From: an uncultured Victivallales bacterium
Lineage (GTDB): Bacteria > Verrucomicrobiota > Lentisphaeria > Oligosphaerales > JAFGRS01
Direction of reading: 5' to 3'
Assembly (NCBI GenBank): GCA_903834675.1
Contig: CAILKC010000219.1
Span: 1 to 16,982 of the forward strand
Length of the DNA stretch: 16,982 nt
In this document: piece by piece, positions 7,814 to 16,700 of the stretch
How the letters are laid out: each line of letters opens with the position of its first letter
Position numbering within the stretch: the stretch's first letter is position 1
Program-made: the position numbers and the translations under genes
Notes under the pieces: generated by a model
The model's input: only the letters and a program-made list of their open reading frames with translations
The model's database searches: none
Told to the model about the DNA's origin: nothing

Positions 7814-7992
7814 GAGGCTCTTGCAGAACCCTCGGCTCACCAGCATCTCGCCAGGAGTCGGCGGTCCGCACCGGCCCTGCCGGGGCTTCCGCCGTACCTG
7901 GGGGTCTTACAGACTGCGGGTACCTCGAACCCGCCCGGAACGGGCGCTGGCAGCGCGGGCTCCAGGGCCAGACGCGGGGTTCTGCAAGAGCC
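7814..7992. repeat. MITE-like hairpin repeat, copy 2 (expanded)
   Basis: A 179-bp relative of the repeat at 6411-6498. The ends (from 7814, and 7974-7992) share a perfect 16-base inverted core, GGCTCTTGCAGAACCC. The last 60 bases align closely to copy 1, including the conserved GCGCGGGCTCCAGGGCCAGA core. The left interior holds about 90 extra bases with their own hairpins: GGCGG 7860-7864 pairing CCGCC 7889-7893 around a nested CCGG stem, and GCCC-GGAAC-GGGC at 7933-7945. It begins 50 bases after the oxidoreductase stop codon, nearly the same offset as copy 1 after its gene. A small AGCGC-CCCA-GCGCT hairpin (7773-7786) lies between that stop and the repeat. Confidence 0.85.
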
Positions 7993-8136
7993 GCAACTGA
8001 TAGAAGATGCGCCCGGAAAATGGCGGTTAGGTTGAGTACAGGCGATGGTACTGAGGGTGCCAACCGAGAAGTGAACCAGGCAGACTCCTGTACGGGGTCC
8101 CGGGATGTCGGGGGTTCTTCCCCAGGGAGATCGTCG
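7993..8136. other. Leader of the first beta-helix gene with RBS-adjacent hairpin
   Basis: No credible gene. Inverted repeat AGTAC 8035-8039 with GTACT 8048-8052. A GGGG-TTCTT-CCCC hairpin (8111-8123) directly abuts the Shine-Dalgarno AGGGAGA (8124-8130), so it could affect translation initiation at ATG 8137. A GGCGGTT stretch near 8021-8030 resembles the flank of repeat copy 1, suggesting the repeat's conserved region extends this far. No clear promoter motif. Confidence 0.35.
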
Positions 8137-10947
8137 ATGGGCAAGACTACACGGATGAGTGGCCGTTGGGTGGGCGCGGTCGCCCTGCTGGCGTGGGGAG
8201 GGACCGGATACGTCGGGACCTGCGCCCCGGTGACGGTGACCGGCGCGTTCCCGGACGGCGCCCGGGTGCTGGCGGAGTGCCAGGACCTGCGCGGTGCTCA
8301 GCTGAGGCTCCGCGAGCTGAGGAGCCAGGGGAAACTCACGGTCCCCATCGAGGTCGTGCTGCGCGAAGGCGTCTACCTGATCTCGGAGCCCCTGCGTTTC
8401 ACCCCGGAAGACTCCGGCACGGAGACGTCGCCCATCACCTACCGCGCCGCAACGCCGGGGACCGTGACCCTCAGCGGCGGCAGGCAGATCGAAGGCTGGC
8501 GTCCCGAGGGTAACGGCGTCTGGTGCGCGGAGGTCCCCGAGGTCCGCGCCGGGAAGCTCTATTTCCGCCAACTGTTCGTCGACGGCCGCCGGGCGCTGCG
8601 GGCACGCAGCCCAAACCAGGGTTTCTTCCATGCCACCGGCCTAATCACGAAACCCGATTACACCAATGGGAAAGCGGATGGGTTTTACTATGCGGGAACC
8701 GACCTGACCGCGGAGATTGCCGCTCGCCCGGACGCCATGCTGGTGATCTATGAGAGCTGGTTGTCGAGCCAGCATCGCATCAAGGAGTTCCGGCCAGAAT
8801 CCAAAGCGGTCATCACGGAAAGTCCGATGTCATGGTCCAGTACCCGGGCGCGGTACTTTGTGGAAAACGCGCCGGAATGCCTGGATGCTCCGGGCGAATG
8901 GTATCTCGACCGCCAGGCCGGCATCGTGCGCTACATCCCCTTGCCGGGGGAGGACCTGCGCACGGCAAAGGTCACCGTGCCTGTGACCCCCTCACTGCTG
9001 CAGTTCAAGGGCGACCCGGAGCGGGGCGCTTACGTCGAACACCTGCGCTTCCAGGGACTCGCGTTCGCCGATGCGGACTGGAGCCCGCAGGGACGCTCGA
9101 TCACCGGCGGGCAGGCACGCTGCCCCACCGGCTTCGCGACCCCCGACGTCGTCCTCGAATCCGGCGCTATCGCCGCGATCGGTCTCCGGCACGTGTCCAT
9201 CGAGGACTGCGAGGTCACCCGGGTCGGGGCGCACGCGGTGGTACTGCTGCAGGGCTGCACCGACAACCTGATCCGGAAGTGCCACCTACATGACCTGGGT
9301 GGCGGTGGGGTGTACCTGTTCTGGGAAAACTCCGACAGCCCGCTGAAATGGAAGCCGCGCGGCGCTTTCGACCCCATCGAGCGCAACCTGATTGACAACT
9401 GCTTTATCCACGACCTGACCCGCGTGTTCCATGGCTCCGTCGGCGTGCTGACCGGGCCATGCGCCGCCAACAACCGCATCACCCACAACGAGATCAGCCA
9501 TGGCGACTATACCGGCATCTCGATCGGCTGGGGCTGGAGCGCCGACCAGAAGTACGGCTTCTACCAGGATGGTAACGTGGTGGAGTACAACCACATCCAT
9601 CATATGATGAACTACCAGCTCGACGACGGGGCCGCGATCTACCTCCTGGGTTGGCAAAAGGGCACGCGGATCTGCTACAACTGGATACACGATGTGCGCT
9701 CCTACTCCGGCGGCTATGCCAATGGCCTCTACCCTGACTCGGGCACCTCGGGGGTCCTCTTCGAAGGCAATGTCATCCACGACGTCCTGAATGGCTTCGC
9801 GGGCAATGGGGGACATGAGTGCATCGTGCGCGATAACATCTTCGCCTTCAGCCAGCAGGCCGGCGTCAGGACCGGCGGGCATTGGTGGGACGTGCAGATA
9901 AGGCTCAATCCCAACCCGATTCTGTTCGAGCGCAACATTGTATATGATGACGGCGACCGTGCCGCGCAGGTGCTGACGGGCAATAGCCCCGAGGCGCAGG
10001 TGTCGCGTAATAACCTCTATTGGGCCGGCGCCAGCCGCACCGGCGGGACGCTGTTCTCCGGCGGCAAGGAGCAGCAGTTTGTGAGCTTCGCGGACTGGCA
10101 GGCGAAAGGCTACGACGCCGGCTCGGTCATGGCTGATCCCCTGTTCCAGGACGCCACCGCTCGGGATCTGCGTCTGCGCCCTGACTCGCCCGCCCTGAAG
10201 CTGGGATTCCAGCAGACGGACCTCTCGAAAGTCGGCCTTTACGGCGACCGCGACTGGACCTCGCGGCCCAGCCGGACGCCGCACGCACCCATCTCGCCCG
10301 TGTCGGCTCCGCCGCCGAGAGGCTTCGAGTGGACCTACGAAGACGAGACGCCCGGGGCTCCCCCCAGCCATTCCGGCGAACTGGCGCCGGGCCCCGCCGA
10401 GCTGAAACACCAGATCCTGGTGACAGACACCGACGCGGCCTCCGGAAAGCGCAGCCTGATGCTGGTGGAGGGAAAGAACTCTGACAAGTCCTTCTTCCCG
10501 TTCCTGCACTACCCGATCGGAGCGAATGCCGGCCCGATTCGGGCCTCTCTTCGGCTCAAGCTGCCCGCAGCCACGCCCTCGGCCATGTACCTCGAGTTCC
10601 GCGACTACGCGAATGCGGGGGTCAAGTACTACCAGACTGGACCGCATCTCGAGATCGAGGCGCAGGGCGTACTGACCGCTACGCCGAACGCGGGCGTGAA
10701 GCTCCAACTCCCCCGCGATACCTGGGTCGGGCTGGAGCTGGCATTCGAGCTGGGCCAGGGAACGGCGAAGACGTTCGAGCTGACCGTGACGCTTCCCGGA
10801 CAGCCGCCGCAGGTGTTCCGGCAGGTCCCCTATGTGGATTCCGGGTTCCTCCAGGCCGGCGAGCTCTACATCGTCAGCACCGGCCCCGATGGCGGCGCCT
10901 TCCGCCTCGACGACGTCCGCGTCTTGACCTCAGAGGAACTCAAGTAA
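8137..10947 (+). CDS. Exported right-handed beta-helix protein (putative glycoside hydrolase, GH141-like)
   Basis: A 936-residue predicted exported protein. A basic N-terminus and hydrophobic segment to about residue 30 form a signal peptide. Residues 70-130 carry the EGVYLISEPLRF and SPITYRA strands seen at the start of large beta-helix glycosidases, and GEWYLDR lies at 253-259. Parallel beta-helix coils rich in Asn and His (YNHIHH, CYNWIHDV, NVIHDV) run from about 300 to 690. Conserved acidic candidates are D496/D497 in LDDGAAIY and D534 in GLYPDSG. From about 729 a separate beta-sandwich, concanavalin/LamG-like, replaces the end of its downstream relative. Start: AGGGAGA six bases before ATG 8137; ATG 8155 is possible but less well placed. 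It is 40 bp from the next gene, probably co-transcribed. The GH141-like call rests on remembered similarity of the N-terminal and WYLDR motifs, so substrate is uncertain. Confidence 0.85.
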   Translation: MGKTTRMSGRWVGAVALLAWGGTGYVGTCAPVTVTGAFPDGARVLAECQDLRGAQLRLRELRSQGKLTVPIEVVLREGVYLISEPLRFTPEDSGTETSPITYRAATPGTVTLSGGRQIEGWRPEGNGVWCAEVPEVRAGKLYFRQLFVDGRRALRARSPNQGFFHATGLITKPDYTNGKADGFYYAGTDLTAEIAARPDAMLVIYESWLSSQHRIKEFRPESKAVITESPMSWSSTRARYFVENAPECLDAPGEWYLDRQAGIVRYIPLPGEDLRTAKVTVPVTPSLLQFKGDPERGAYVEHLRFQGLAFADADWSPQGRSITGGQARCPTGFATPDVVLESGAIAAIGLRHVSIEDCEVTRVGAHAVVLLQGCTDNLIRKCHLHDLGGGGVYLFWENSDSPLKWKPRGAFDPIERNLIDNCFIHDLTRVFHGSVGVLTGPCAANNRITHNEISHGDYTGISIGWGWSADQKYGFYQDGNVVEYNHIHHMMNYQLDDGAAIYLLGWQKGTRICYNWIHDVRSYSGGYANGLYPDSGTSGVLFEGNVIHDVLNGFAGNGGHECIVRDNIFAFSQQAGVRTGGHWWDVQIRLNPNPILFERNIVYDDGDRAAQVLTGNSPEAQVSRNNLYWAGASRTGGTLFSGGKEQQFVSFADWQAKGYDAGSVMADPLFQDATARDLRLRPDSPALKLGFQQTDLSKVGLYGDRDWTSRPSRTPHAPISPVSAPPPRGFEWTYEDETPGAPPSHSGELAPGPAELKHQILVTDTDAASGKRSLMLVEGKNSDKSFFPFLHYPIGANAGPIRASLRLKLPAATPSAMYLEFRDYANAGVKYYQTGPHLEIEAQGVLTATPNAGVKLQLPRDTWVGLELAFELGQGTAKTFELTVTLPGQPPQVFRQVPYVDSGFLQAGELYIVSTGPDGGAFRLDDVRVLTSEELK

Positions 10948-10967
10948 CGCCGCGACGCGCTGCGGCG
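10948..10967. other. Intercistronic hairpin between the two beta-helix genes
   Basis: CGCCGC and GCGGCG form a perfect 6-bp stem with an eight-base loop immediately after the stop codon. It lies seven bases before the next gene's AGGGAGG ribosome binding site (10975-10981). It may protect or process the joint mRNA; no T tract, so not a standard terminator. Confidence 0.3.
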
Positions 10968-10987
10968 CAAGCGCAGGGAGGTGTCGC

Positions 10988-13561
10988 ATGGGGACGTGGT
11001 GGCAAACCGGCCTGGCGTCTGGCGCACTGGCGCTGCTGGTGTGTGCGGGCTGCATGGGGCTGAAGGGTGGCGCGGCTGAGGGTCGGCCCGGCAGCGTGCA
11101 GTGCTACGTTTCGCCCCTGGGAAATGACGCCTGGTCCGGCAGTCTTGCCGCGCCGAACCGGGCCGCAACCGACGGGCCTTTTGCGACCCTGGCCCGAGCC
11201 CGCGATGAGCTCCGCGCCCTGCGCGCTCAGGGCTTGCTGCGCTACGGCGCTACGGTGTGGATTCGCGGCGGCACCTATCGTCTCGCTGAGCCGCTGACGC
11301 TGACGCCGACCGACTCCGGGACGCCGGAAGGCCCCGTCTCCTACGTGGCATACCCCAATGAGCAGCCCCTCCTCTCCGGCGGGCGCCTGATCACCGGCTG
11401 GCAGCCCTGGCAGGGCCAGATCAGCTACGCTTCGTTGCCCGAGGTCAAGGCTGGAAGTTGGACCTTTCGTTCACTTTTCGCCAATGGCGAGCGCCGGGTT
11501 CGCGCGCGTTATCCTAACGTTGACCCCACCGATCCCCGCCGCAAGGGCTTCCTCTACGTCCGCCGCGGCCTGGAGCGGCACACCGTCGGCAGCCTCCACA
11601 ATCTTGGCGATACGCTCGACTATGAGATCACGGTGCCCGCGGCGGGCGACTACGCCGTCTGGCTGCGCTACACGATGGAGGCCTACCAAGGGCTGGCAGA
11701 CATGAGTGGGCGTACCAGCCTGGCCGTGGATGGCGGCAAACCCACGCCGCTGCTGAACCTGCCGGCAACGGGCAGTTGGACAACGTTCCGCTGGAACCGC
11801 GCCGCGACCCTGAGCCTGACCGCCGGCAAGCACCGCCTGCACTGGCGCAACGACCAAGGCGGCGCCTATACGCTGGCTGGCCTGGTTCTGACGAACGACC
11901 CGGCCTGGGCCGCCACGGAAAGCACCCCGCCGCCAGCCGCCCAGGGCAAGCATCTGATCGCCATCGGCGCCGCGGATTTCGTCCATGCCAACGCGCCGCA
12001 ACTTGCGTTCGGATTGGTTGACGCCGAAGCCCTGCCCAAGGGCCAGAAGACCACCTTCCCCTACGCCCCCGGCGACGTCAAGCCCACGTGGGCCAAGGCC
12101 CCGGACGCCGAAATCCACATCTGGCCTGCCGCCGAGGCCTGCCGCGCCTACAAGCAGATCACCCGACTGGAGAAGATCGACGAGGCCGCTCACACGGTGA
12201 CGATCGGCGGTCCGGAGTGCGTCACCCAGCTCGGCATCGGCGACCGCTACTTCGTGGAAAATGTCTTGGAGGAACTCGACAGCCCCGGCGAGTGGTACCT
12301 CGACCGCCACGCCGGCAGGCTGTACTACTGGCCGACAGAGCCGTTGAGCAAGGTTGAGGTCAGCGCACCGGTCACCGGGCGGCTGATCCAGTTCGAGGGT
12401 GATGAGACCAAGGGGCAGACCCTGAGCCAGGTCCGCTTCGTGGGGCTGACCTTCACCCAGACGGACTACTCACCCGACGATGGTTGCGTGGGCTACAAGG
12501 AGGGCAGCAACGGCGTGGTCTACCTGCGGGGAGCCGTGAACTGCGCCGTCGAGAACTGCCGGTTCGTGAGCAACGGCAAGGCGGCGGTGCTGCTTCAGGG
12601 CGGACGCGAGAATGTCGTGTCGGGCAACGACATCGCCAACAGCGCCGAGGGCGGCATCATTCTCCTGGACTCCGCCGCCAATACCGTCTCGGACAACCAC
12701 ATCCACGATCTTGGCGCGGTCTACAAGCACGTTGCCGGCATTGTGGTCAGGGGGGCTGGTTCGCAGGACAACGTCATCGCCCACAACCTGATCCACGACA
12801 TCACGCGCTGGGGCATTGGCCTGATGCAGACCGGCACCGGCAATGTGGTCGAATACAATGACCTGTATAACACCAGCCTGGAGACCTATGACACCGGCGG
12901 CATCCACGCCTACCAGGACGACCGTAAGTTCAACTGCAACACCATCATCCGCTACAACCGGGTCCACGACGGCGTCGGCTTCTCCTCGCTCATGGGGTTG
13001 CCGATGTTCGACTCGCGCGGCATCTACATCGACGGGTTCTCCAGCGGCTACACGATCACCCACAACCTCTGCTACCGCAACTCCGCCAGTGGCGGCATCT
13101 TCATCCAGGGCGGCCACGATATCCGCATGAGCAACAACATCTGCGTGGACAACGGCTGGCCGCAGTATATGCACACCAACTTCATGCAGAACAGCGCGAA
13201 CAACGAGTTCACCCGCAATATCCTCTGCACCTCGAACCCCCGGATGTTGGCGCTGATGAGGATTTACAAAGGCGGCGAGAAGGTCACGCGCTTCGACAAC
13301 AACGTGTACTCCCACCCCACCGGCGACATCTGTCATCCGCTCGCCAACGACTTCACAAAATGGCAGGCGCTCGGGTTCGATGCGCACTCGGTCGTCGGCG
13401 ATCCGATGTTCGTCAATCCGCGGGCGGATGACTACTCGCTCAAACCGGATTCGCCGGCGCTGAAGCTCGGCTTTGAACCGATCGACACGAGCAAGATCGG
13501 CCTGCTGCGCCCGCGTTGCCAGTGTCACAGCCCCAGAGCACAGTGGGGGGCCGGCAAGTAG
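10988..13561 (+). CDS. Exported beta-helix protein with inserted CBM-like domain (putative glycoside hydrolase)
   Basis: An 857-residue relative of the preceding gene product. The N-terminus is hydrophobic and ends at ALLVCAGC; C22 could be a lipidated cysteine, though the lipobox is imperfect. Residues 37-130 hold YVSPLGNDAWSG and IRGGTYRLAEPL strands. About residues 200-308 look like an inserted CBM6/CBM35-type sandwich (GDYAVWLRYT, HRLHWRN), absent from the upstream relative. GEWYLDR is at 434-440, followed by Asn-rich beta-helix coils (NHIHDLG, HNLIHDI, YNRVHDG). Acidic candidates D635 (YDTGGIHAY) and D682 (GIYIDG) correspond to D497 and D534 upstream. The chain ends soon after SPALKLGFEPIDTSKIGL, the point where the upstream relative continues into its extra sandwich. 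AGGGAGG lies six bases before ATG 10988. Likely a cell-surface or periplasmic glycosidase; substrate unknown. Confidence 0.85.
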   Translation: MGTWWQTGLASGALALLVCAGCMGLKGGAAEGRPGSVQCYVSPLGNDAWSGSLAAPNRAATDGPFATLARARDELRALRAQGLLRYGATVWIRGGTYRLAEPLTLTPTDSGTPEGPVSYVAYPNEQPLLSGGRLITGWQPWQGQISYASLPEVKAGSWTFRSLFANGERRVRARYPNVDPTDPRRKGFLYVRRGLERHTVGSLHNLGDTLDYEITVPAAGDYAVWLRYTMEAYQGLADMSGRTSLAVDGGKPTPLLNLPATGSWTTFRWNRAATLSLTAGKHRLHWRNDQGGAYTLAGLVLTNDPAWAATESTPPPAAQGKHLIAIGAADFVHANAPQLAFGLVDAEALPKGQKTTFPYAPGDVKPTWAKAPDAEIHIWPAAEACRAYKQITRLEKIDEAAHTVTIGGPECVTQLGIGDRYFVENVLEELDSPGEWYLDRHAGRLYYWPTEPLSKVEVSAPVTGRLIQFEGDETKGQTLSQVRFVGLTFTQTDYSPDDGCVGYKEGSNGVVYLRGAVNCAVENCRFVSNGKAAVLLQGGRENVVSGNDIANSAEGGIILLDSAANTVSDNHIHDLGAVYKHVAGIVVRGAGSQDNVIAHNLIHDITRWGIGLMQTGTGNVVEYNDLYNTSLETYDTGGIHAYQDDRKFNCNTIIRYNRVHDGVGFSSLMGLPMFDSRGIYIDGFSSGYTITHNLCYRNSASGGIFIQGGHDIRMSNNICVDNGWPQYMHTNFMQNSANNEFTRNILCTSNPRMLALMRIYKGGEKVTRFDNNVYSHPTGDICHPLANDFTKWQALGFDAHSVVGDPMFVNPRADDYSLKPDSPALKLGFEPIDTSKIGLLRPRCQCHSPRAQWGAGK

Positions 13562-13747
13562 AGAAGGGCAAGGGCCCTGCAGCAGAATGGCTGACCTGTG
13601 AATTCCAGTATGAAACGCGCTCGGTGTCAGGACGCACGGGTGCCGTCCGAAGCGACAGGCCTGTTCAATGCTGCCTTGCCCGCGCTCCACGGGCAACCGA
13701 ACGCAGCGAAGGTTACCGGTGGAGTGGGGAATCGGAAGGGCACATTC
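13562..13747. other. Intergenic spacer with small hairpin
   Basis: 186 bases without a credible gene. TTGCCCG (13676-13682) and CGGGCAA (13690-13696) form a perfect 7-bp stem with a seven-base loop, without a following T tract. GGAAGGG at 13734-13740 is the ribosome binding site for ATG 13748. In-frame ATGs upstream (13598, 13610) lack ribosome binding sites and would bury the signal peptide. Confidence 0.35.
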
Positions 13748-16700
13748 ATGACACTCGCCATGCCGCGACTCGGTATCGTGTCGGCTCTCATGTTCGCGTC
13801 CACCTGCTCGTTCGCCCAGGAACCCGCGCCGCCGCCGGCGGCAGCGAACGGCTGGGTCAGCGTCACGGACTTCGGCGCGTCAGGGTCGAAGTTTGAGACC
13901 ACGGCGACGACGACGGACGGGGCGAAGGAGATCACCGTGGCCGATGTCGGCGATTTCAAGCCGGGGCAGGGCGTGACCGTGTCGCGCTGCAACATCCGCT
14001 ACGTCTCACCGCAGATCTCGGGCCCAGACTCGCCCTACGGGACCAAACCTATGAAGGAGGAATTGGAGTTTCGCGGTTACGACGGCAGCACGGGGAGTTG
14101 GTTCGTTTACCTCATCGAGATCGACGGCAAGGATCCGCTGACCTTCCGCTGGAGCGACACCCTGGTGCGCAAGGGCCAATGGCAGGGCACGAAGGTTCCC
14201 ATCACCTGGGACTGGCAGAAGCTCAGCAACGGTCTGGAGGTGAAGTTCAACAAGCGCGATATCGAGCTTGGGCACATGCTCACGTTCGGGGCCCGCGACC
14301 AGCTCGAGACGGTCATCGAGAAGATCGACGGCAAGACGCTGACGCTGCGCGACGCCGCCAACCGTGCGGCCATGGACGCCGTGGTCCGGCACGACGACAC
14401 CGTGGCGCTGCAGTCTGCCATCAACGCGGCGATCAAGGAGAAGCGCAACGTGTTTTTCCCCGCCGGTTGGTATCGACTGTCACGAAGCCTGGACGTGCAG
14501 ACCGACGCCATCTGCCTGGAGGGTGTGAACGGCGTCGACACGGTCATGGATATCACGAACGGGGTCGGAGCGGTCTTCTACATCCACAAGAGTCTGAACG
14601 CGACGGTCCGGAATTTCCGTATGATCGGGCACACCAGCATGGACGAAGCGGCTGGGGCTTTTCGCATGTCGACAGGGAAGAGCAGTTTCTGGGTCAACGC
14701 GCTCAAAAGCTGCAGGGCCATCGAGATGGTGTGGAATGCGAACCTGTGGATCGAGAACGTGCATGCCAGCCACATGGCGAGCGAGGCGTTCTACTCCTCC
14801 GGCACCAATCGTATCCTGGGAGTGAATGACAATTTTCCCTATCACCAGACGTCGCTCGTCTACCTGCGTTGCTCCGTGACCGACTGCGCGTCCAACGCCT
14901 TCAACAACAACGATGTGGGCGAGAATACCTGCGTACTCTATTGCCGCATCGAAAATGCCGCACCCAGCGGCTGGCACGCCGCCGAGATGCCCGCCCGGTT
15001 TCTCAAGCTCATTGGCAACTACGTGCGCAATGCCGGCCCGTTCACCATCGGCGACATGAGTCACCGTTCCGACGACCTGCACAACCTCGGCTGCGGCCAG
15101 GCCATGGTGGTCGACAACGTGTTCGAGGGCATCGGCAATTGCGGCGGCATCGTCGTCAACCACGGTTCCTCGCAGGTGGTGATTGCCAACAACTTGTTCA
15201 TCAACTACAACGGCTCGGCGATCAAGGCGTCGAGTTACACGACCCGCAACAGCTTCCCGGCCAATACGGTGACGATCACCGGCAATATCATCGACATGAC
15301 GTATGCGGGTGAGAAACCGGCGTCGCGCACCGGTATCACGGTCAGCGCCTCGAACACCATCGTGGCCAACAACCAAGTCTATGTGCGCGGCAAGGTCGAC
15401 CCACGCGTGACCGGCATCGTCGTTGCGGAACCGGCGGTCAACGTCTCCGTTCACGACAACCTCATTCGGAACTGCGGCTCCGGCATCAAGACGGGGCGCG
15501 TTTCCTCGAGTGTAACCGAGGTCTTTGACTCGACCAGTTTTCTGGAGGCGGCCCTGCCCCTCGAGTGGAAGACCTCGCATCTCTATCGCGGCTGGAACCT
15601 GGCGTGGACGGGCGGCAGTCCGTCGGCCAACCTGTCGGTGATTGACGCCTTTGACCCCGTGACGTGCCGGTTCAAGCTGAAGGAACCGCGTGAGATGAAG
15701 GTGGGCGATGCCTTCCAGGTCTTTCCGTCCGGCTCGGCCAACTGGAACATCCACAGCAACACGGTGACCGGGTGTGCCGATCCGGTGAAACTCGATTCGT
15801 ACGGCAGCGAGACCTCGTTCTTCCGCGACAACGTTGTTTCGCGTGGCGAGGCGCAGGGCGTCAAACAGGCGATTCAGGTGGCCGGCCAATTCAAGCTGCT
15901 CGGCAACACCATTTCCGGGTTCGACGAGGCGGGTTCCAGTGCACTGCTGCTCACGCCGGACCCGGTCGGACGCGTGGCGCGCAACCTGATTCAACGCAAC
16001 ACGTTCGAGCGGTGCGCCGCCGTGGTCAAGGAAGCCCGCGAGGGGCTGTGGAAGGAATGCATCACCGACGGCAATCTGTTTGTGAACTGCCAGGCGGCCC
16101 CCGCCACGGGCGGCACGGTCATCACGAGCGAGCAGACCGAACCGGTGCTCCTGCCACCACCGCCGAAGCCGACGCTGCCGGCGCCGAAGCTCGCCACGCC
16201 CGTGACGGTCGACGGCGCGGTCGACGAGTGGCCGTGGCAGGACAAGGCCCGGGCCGTGGCCCTGGCGCAGTCACCGGCGGGCAACCCCATCCCGGCGCAG
16301 GGTTACGCCTGTGCCGCCTGCGACGATACCAGTTTCTACCTTGCCATTCGGATTAGCTTGCCCAAGGACGTCAAGGCTGTGGGTGGCGCGAGTTGGGGCG
16401 CGGGCGACGGGGTTGAGGTCTCGTTCCAGCACGCCGAGGGTAAGACCGCGTCGCCGATCTTCCTGGCCTGGGGCGATGCGGCGGGCCGGTTCGAGAGTGG
16501 CCCGTACGGCGGCGCGACGCCGCAACAGGTTGACGCATTGCAGAAGGGCGTCACCTACGTCGCCAAGCCGGGCGTCGGTGAGTGGACCTGCGAGTGGAGG
16601 GTTCCGTTTGCCGCCGCAGGCCTGGCCCCGGCGGTGGTGAAGGAGTTGCGGTTCAACCTTGGCGTACACCTGGCTGCCGGTGACGTCTGGGGCGCATGGG

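Noticed and set aside
9286..10707. Antisense open frame across the first beta-helix gene (and similar ones at 12470-13696 and 14480-15994)
   Set aside because: Mirror-image reading of helix repeats giving Val/Asp/His-rich sequence without domain logic; no ribosome binding site seen.
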